This document shows positions 58,459-64,000 of a stretch of 64,000 nt of DNA, in pieces. The stretch is taken from the NCBI GenBank assembly GCA_035235625.1, contig CP141140.1:22650685-22714684 (forward strand), in the 5' to 3' direction. The notes under the pieces were generated by a model. That model made no database searches, was not told the origin of the DNA, and saw only the letters and a program-made list of their open reading frames with translations. This DNA comes from Saururus chinensis (Eukaryota > Streptophyta > Magnoliopsida > Piperales > Saururaceae). How positions within the stretch are numbered: position 1 is the stretch's first letter; every line of letters begins with the position of its first letter. The position numbers were made by a program, and so were the translations under genes.

Positions 58459-60689
58459 AACACTGTAACGACCCGTTTTTGTTTACACATAACCTTAGGG
58501 GTTAGGGGAAATTATGTCATTTTGAATAAGTGTTAAAGGGATTCAAGGGATGAAATCCCCACTTAGGGGAAAAGCTCAAAGTAATGAGCGTCGAAGAACA
58601 CATGAAATAGAGGTTGGGAGTAACAATTATGACCTCAAGAAGCGTGCCCATGGGAGGAACCCACTTGAAAAGTGTTGGATAACCTACACATATGTAGCCT
58701 TATTTTGAAGGGCTAGTTAATACTAGTTCATCGGTATCAAGAATGCTTGATTCCAACTTTAGGGTAGGAAGTTATTGCACTTTGAAGTTTGGATATTTTT
58801 GGATCAAAATAATATGAGAAATATATTAAATAATTAAGATAAGGACAAAATAGATTGCATCAGATGTGCTGCCCAACGCAAGGCGCGGGGGGGGGCGGAG
58901 GGCGGGCAATGTCATCATGGGTCATCCCATCCCGCATGATGAGCTGCAGGCCATGTGTTGGCTCACCACGAGTCCCAAGGGACGTAGGCTGGCTCTTGCG
59001 CAACTTGTAGGAGCCGCACGTAGTGAAATGAGCAGCGTGCGGCTAGCAGGTTGCACACCATTTAGGCCTGCAATGCGTGGTCATCCCATCCCGCATGATG
59101 AGTTGCGGGCCATGTGTTGGCTCACCCTTCTGTGAACGAGTCCCAAGGGACGTAGGCTGGCTCTTGCGCAACTTGTAGGAGCCGCACGTAGTGACATGAG
59201 TAGCGCGCGGCTAGCGGGTTGCACACCATTCAGGCCTGCAATGCGTGGTGCACACGTATTTTCTGTCATTTCGTACGCTCTCGGGCATTCCTCTATTAAT
59301 TGGAATCCATTTCAAACTTTCGAAGGAGTTTTTTGGCTCGTTCTAAGGTCATTTCCTTCTGTTTAAAAGACTTTTCTAGTTAATTTGATGGTGATTTACA
59401 TAATGACATGGTCTATTTCTCAAATTGGCTTCTCTAAAAGGGGGAACGACTTAGGGCAAGAGGAGGCTCTGTCTACCACCCATGCACCCTGAAGAGAGAG
59501 TAGTGACCCGGAGAAAGAGGAGGTTCCCTCCTCAATCACCGGGCAGCATTGAGCAAAGTAAGGGAGGCCTGTCCTCCACCGAAGCACCATGTAGTGTGAG
59601 AAATGTCCCTGGGTATGGGGATGTTCTGTACGTAGCTTACAAGCGCAAAAAAAGAAATGAGTCTTCTGGTAAGGGGAAGTTTTGTCTGCCACCTACAGGC
59701 GTAGAAAGTGGGAAGTGTCTCTGGGTATGGGGAGGATTAGCTTGGTGCAAGAAGAGACTCTATCAACCACCCTCATGCCCTGAAGAGAGAAGTAGCCTAA
59801 AGAAAGAGGAAGCTTTGTCTTTCATCATCGGGCTGCATCAAGAGAAGTGGCCCGGAGTAGGGGAGATTTTGTCCTCTATTGAAGGGCCACGCAATGTGAG
59901 AAACACCCTCGAGTAAGGGGAAGTTCTGTCTGCTACCCACAAGTAAAGAAAGTGAGAAGCGTCTCTTGGTAAAGGGGATGGTCTATCTGTCACCTTCGAG
60001 CTTGCAAAGAGTGATGTGTCTCTGGGAAAGTGAGGGTTTTGTTTGTCGCCTTCTGGCACAATGAGAGAAACATGCTCGAGCTAGAGGAGCTTCGTCTGCT
60101 ATCTTTGGATCTGAAGAGGAGAACGCCCAGAAGGAATGAACAAATTCGAATGCTGCTACTTCTTGGGACATTAGGGGAGTAAGCCTTTATGACCTTCCAA
60201 TTTAATTATATGAATGCATGTGCTAATTAGGATATATGTCATGTTTGATCTTATGTGTTTTGATTTGTTATGCGATGATTCAATATGTTTTGATATGCAT
60301 AGATATGATATGTTCAAATATGACCTGATGTGTTCTGTTCCGCTCTAGTGTAGAGCGAGATGTGTGATTGTGTTATGTTCCACCTTTGGTAGAGCGAAAT
60401 GTGCGATTGTATTGGAATAACATCGTGGAGCTTATCTAATACATATGTAGGCAACTAACGGTAAGGCAATGTTAGCCTCATCTAAATTAGATACATAAAT
60501 AGGTTTGTTTTGGCCTACGTGTAACAAAGTACTAAAAGTTCTGAAGCGCATAGAGGAATGATACGACTCTCGTACTCAGAGTCTGCCGCTCCTAGTTTTG
60601 GTTTTTAATTTTTGGGGAAACCAAAGTTTGGGTTACCCCATGTGAACCCTTGGCTCGGGTTGATTTCCGGGTTAGGGCATTATAGACAC
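58459..60689 (+). mobile_element. 2.2-kb solo LTR with 5-bp duplication
   Basis: The element is 58464-60684 (2221 bp), from TGTAACGACCCG to GGGCATTATA. Flanks are AACAC (58459-58463) and GACAC (60685-60689), differing at one position. It is related to the LTRs at 10575-12528 and 44850-50546. Two CTCGCTCTA-type subrepeats lie at 60340-60410. There is no internal coding part. Confidence 0.8.
58917..59250. repeat. Tandem duplication of about 165 bp inside the LTR
   Basis: Blocks starting GGTCATCCCATCCCGCATGA occur at about 58919 and 59079 and stay nearly identical through CGTAGGCTGGCTCTTGCGC. The second copy carries a small insertion (CTTCTGTGAAC). Confidence 0.8.
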
Positions 60690-60852
60690 CACCGCCACGA
60701 CCACCATAGCTAACTCCACCACTACCACCATTAGTGGATTCAAACTTTAATATATATAACAACATTGGTGCAACAAGATAAAGAAATTTTTTTAGGACTC
60801 TCCTAGTTTATCTTTTACCTAGATTTACTTTCTCTTTCCCTTTATCCTGGTT

Positions 60853-63180
60853 GAGTTAATTGGGTTGGGTTGGGTTTTTCAAACTAAGAGAAACTTTGAG
60901 ATTCCTAAAAACCAAACCTGACCCATTTGGGTTGAGTTTGAAAAACCAAACCTGACCTATTGTGGTTGGCTTTTTCAAACTCAACCTAAATAGTTATATA
61001 AATAAGGTTTGGTTTTTAAGTGATCCAATGCAACCCAATTGAGGTTATAAATATAATTTTTATCTATATTTTAATAATAATTTTTTATATACTTTTTAAA
61101 AGGTAGTGATTTCAAAAATTCTATATAGTAAAAAATATTTTTTTAGTCTTAAATAGTTGGGTTTGGGTTCAGGTTATTCGGGCTCAAGTTGTCGTTTCTT
61201 AAATGGTATTGGGTTCAGGTACGGCAAAACCCAACCCATCATCATCCCTAATCATGGTTTTACCAACGAAAAAATCAATAACCACCTAATTAGATGGTTA
61301 TGTACAAAAATCCAAATTCATCTATAAATACCTTGGCACCTTTCACTTAAACTCCTTGCTAAAACATAAAATTCAATGACCAAGAAGCAAAATGGATTGC
61401 ACATAGGAATCAAAAAGTGGATCAATGAAAAAGGAGAATTTTGGGGATCTTGTCGAGATATGTAAGTGAAGGATGGGATTTTTTTAGAAGGAAAGAAGTT
61501 GAATTGCTAACCATAAACCTTTAATTCTAAAGTAAAATTTACATGATGGTTGCATGGTAGCCTATACAAACAACATGGATTTGTGGTTATGTAAATTCAT
61601 TCTTGAAATTGTCAATTGGATTTTGGTATTTCTCTAGAAAATTCATAAACCTAAGATTTATGGAGTATTATGAGTTTTATTGTAGGATCTTTTACAATAG
61701 AATTATTGGGTAACCAGTTTGAGAACAATTTTTTTCTTCGGCTCTATTTGTCATCATCCATGTCCACATATTGACATGTCAAGGAGGCACTTGGGAGGCA
61801 TCCATCCGTATGACACTCATAATTCAAGTCAACCTTACTCTTCATGGTCCTGGCTTTGGGGCATACCTTGCATCTAGTCCACGAACTAGAGTGATGAACC
61901 TGCCCCAAGGCGGACATGAAATCCCACCGAAGGAAATCGACTCTTTCCACACAGGAAAAAGGGCAAATATGTAATTTTTAATATTTCAATCAGATTGGTT
62001 ACCACAATTTTACTTTGAACAAAAAAAATTAAGGCAATTTTTATTTCATTCATAAAGAGGAGAGGAATTTTTATTTTGGGTAGGAGAGAAAATATTGTAT
62101 ATTTCTAATGCATTTCAATCTCCCAAAATTACCCTTAAACATTCCTTTTTCCTCCCCCATTTTACCCATACCATCATTTGTTCACCTTGGGATGTTTTTT
62201 GGTATAAATTGAAATATATTTTGTTGTTCAGTGTGATATGCTTTGGTGTAGTGTGGGATGTATTTCGGTGTACAACAAGATGTGTTCCAATGTATAACGG
62301 GACGTGTTCTGGTACATTTTGATTTGTTTAAAGGGGGCATATTTGACTTTTTGCTTCTTTTCACAGCTCCCATATCCATATTAGCCTGAAATGGAAACTT
62401 GAAATAGTGCCAAAAACCCCATTCGAAAGAACTTTTATTTTGAGAACTTTTGAAATTGTCTAAAAAATTAACATTTTGATCACATCTTAAAATACAATAG
62501 TTTACATGATCATTGGAGTTGCATCTTGCATTTTCCCACAAACAAAAGACTTTTTTCTTTGCTAACAAGCATAAGATTATTAGAGCTTGGATTCAAATTA
62601 AGAAAAACATCCAGCCAAGGTTGCACTTTGGAGAGTAGCAATCTAGTAAAGGGGCAAGTGGCAGTGAGGGAAGTTGTGGCTAAAGAGAGTGGTGGTGGTG
62701 GTGAGGGAGGTAGTCGGCTTGGAAAGTGTCGTTGTGGATGGAGGTTGGTAACCAAAGTGGACCAACAAAGAGGGAGGTGGTTGCCTAGACAATATAGTGG
62801 AAAGGTAATTGGATAATAAGAGAGGGAGATATGAAGGGCGAGGAGGGGCATAGCGGGTTCAGGTGGGTTAAATAGGCTTTAAAAGAACATGTTGATTTCT
62901 AAATGAGTGGTCATATTTGTTTTTGGGTACATAGAGCTTACATGTACTTAAGTACAATTTTTCCTCCCTCTCTCTCTCTCTATGTATACACCATAATATT
63001 ATTTTAATATTTTTTAAAATATTATTTTTTTAACCCTCAACTCTAAGGTGAGAATGACACATTAAAGTCATAACAACATCAAGGAAGTTCCTCCTACTCA
63101 ATCTTTTTAACCAAGTGGTTGAGATTCTCAACCTTTCATGATTGTTGAGAGCTCCAATATGCGCTGAGGTAAGCCATGTA
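60853..63180. other. Intergenic DNA with small repeats, no gene seen
   Basis: At 60853-61250 GGGTTGGGTTTTTCAAAC-type blocks and an end reading ATTAGGGATGATGATGGG (reversed) suggest a hAT-like MITE. An imperfect repeat of about 27 bp, built on GATGTGTTCYGGTGTA, lies at 62222-62320. A CT run lies at 62966-62983. The frames at 61744-62851 match nothing known. Confidence 0.4.
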
Positions 63181-64000
63181 TGTAAGATCCCTCAACTTGA
63201 ACCGGTTGATTTTGTTTTCTTTAATTGTTACTATGTGGTTTAATATTAATTTTGATTGGCTTTAGCTATTTTCAAAATCAAAATGGTTAACTAAGGTTTT
63301 AATCAAATTTTTTTTACATTAATAATCTTTATATTAATACAAGTCATTTGGATTTTTTTAGGATTTTTGCATATTTTTTCTGAAAAGTTAAGGGGCGGGA
63401 CCCATTGTGGGCCCCACGTATGAAATTGAGATAATTAGTCTCAAATTACCCTAACAACATCTTAAGACAATAGATAAATATTTTAAAAATTTTAGACATC
63501 AATTTGGATTTAAAATAAGCAAGTTTTTCTATTTTTAGTGTAAAACTTTATTTATACCCCACATATTTGTTACGTTTACTCCAACCGCTATTATAAATAG
63601 AATGGCATAGCCATTTTCCCAATTGGGAAGGGCTGAGACCAGGAGCTTAGGAGCCCTAATCTCCATTTTCAAAGAAGGAAAGGAGATTAAGGTAGAGATT
63701 TGCTTAATCTTTCACTAATTTCTTCGGGTTTCTCTTAAACTTTCGAAATCTCTTCTTTTGCCAAGATTTAATCTTGATTTCTGCCCAGAATGCTACTTAT
63801 CTGGACCACTATTTCAAACTCTTATTAAAGGAATTTTATTTTTAAACTTCATAAACCCTAGATCTACAAGTTTTCAAGAGTTTTAAGTGTTTTTAATTAT
63901 ATTTATGCCAATATTAACAAAAACCCTCTTGTGGGTAGGATTTGAAGGTGTAGGAGCATCGATTTCAAGTCAAGAAGCTCAATAAAGGTAAGAGATTTCG
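63181..64000 (+). mobile_element. Start of an LTR, running off the window
   Basis: It begins TGTAAGATCCCTCAACTTG, then AACCGGTTGATTTTG, like the 3.2-kb LTR at 23447-26615 read on its own strand. A TATAAATAGAATGG block near 63592 could be its TATA box. The right end is beyond the window, so target duplication and length cannot be checked. Confidence 0.6.

Larger units (their letters stand above)
57855..60852 (-). mobile_element. Inverted-repeat element with trinucleotide core, copy B, split by an LTR
   Basis: The parts are about 57855-58463 and 60685-60852. The left flank (GTAGAAATTAATAAAAGGT and TTGGCTAAAAAATTTT) matches the right flank of copy A reversed. The right flank (TTTTAGGACTCTCCTAG, then TTTACTTTCTC) matches its left flank reversed. 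The core (57996-58463 and 60685-60735) is a degenerate ACC/ACT/ATC tract. The solo LTR landed within this tract. The outer ends are approximate. Confidence 0.55.

Noticed and set aside
57998-58536. Thr-rich and Leu/Pro-rich frames over the ACC/ACT tract
   Set aside because: Same cause as at 54.2 kb. The tract is the core of copy B, not a gene.
58866-59135. 89-codon frame with a duplicated peptide
   Set aside because: The peptide repeat only mirrors the 165-bp DNA duplication in the LTR.
62095-62851. Frames near the right end of the window
   Set aside because: No recognisable domain, low-complexity composition and opposing open frames.

Overview
This is nuclear DNA of a flowering plant. The genes have spliced GT-AG introns, the intergenic DNA is AT-rich, and there are many plant-type MITEs and nested Ty3-type LTR remains. 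Some protein details lean towards a monocot, such as the N-terminal part of the CPL4-like sequence, but this is weak and the species cannot be named. All homology calls rest on recognised motifs and recalled family sequences, because no search was run.

Three genes look intact: a mitochondrial single-stranded DNA-binding protein (minus, coding 1960-4661, leader exon near 6670-6860), a plant-specific coiled-coil protein with a C-terminal membrane anchor (minus, coding 18863-20781, leader near 21706-21990), and a TMEM87/GOST-type seven-helix Golgi membrane protein (plus, 31688-34707). Splicing keeps the reading frame in all three. The frame breaks in other genes are therefore probably real and not assembly noise.

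The right half holds a graveyard of host genes. A CPL4-like RNA polymerase II CTD phosphatase keeps all its exons but has three frame breaks (36921-39677). Beside it lies a decayed chitinase-like CTL1/POM1 copy (35991-36732). A first exon of an MGSVCC-type protein ends after 31 codons (44516-44611). Pieces of a flavin monooxygenase, a granule-bound starch synthase and a WD40 protein sit within about 2.2 kb (51117-53275).

The rest is mostly mobile DNA. A broken Ty3 element (8698-16017, minus) contains a younger solo LTR with a clean 5-bp duplication. A 4.5-kb LTR (45334-49865) sits inside an older LTR. A 2.2-kb solo LTR (58464-60684) splits a short inverted-repeat element. One more LTR family appears as a 3.2-kb copy (23447-26615, minus) and as the start of another at 63181. 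MITEs of Mutator, hAT and Stowaway type are present, several with intact target duplications.

The most unusual signal is a family of short inverted-repeat elements whose core is a long degenerate trinucleotide tract (GGT/GAT/AGT, or its complement). There are three copies, at 7729-8315, 54088-54864 and about 57855-60852. No tRNA, rRNA, CRISPR array or bacterial-type operon was seen.
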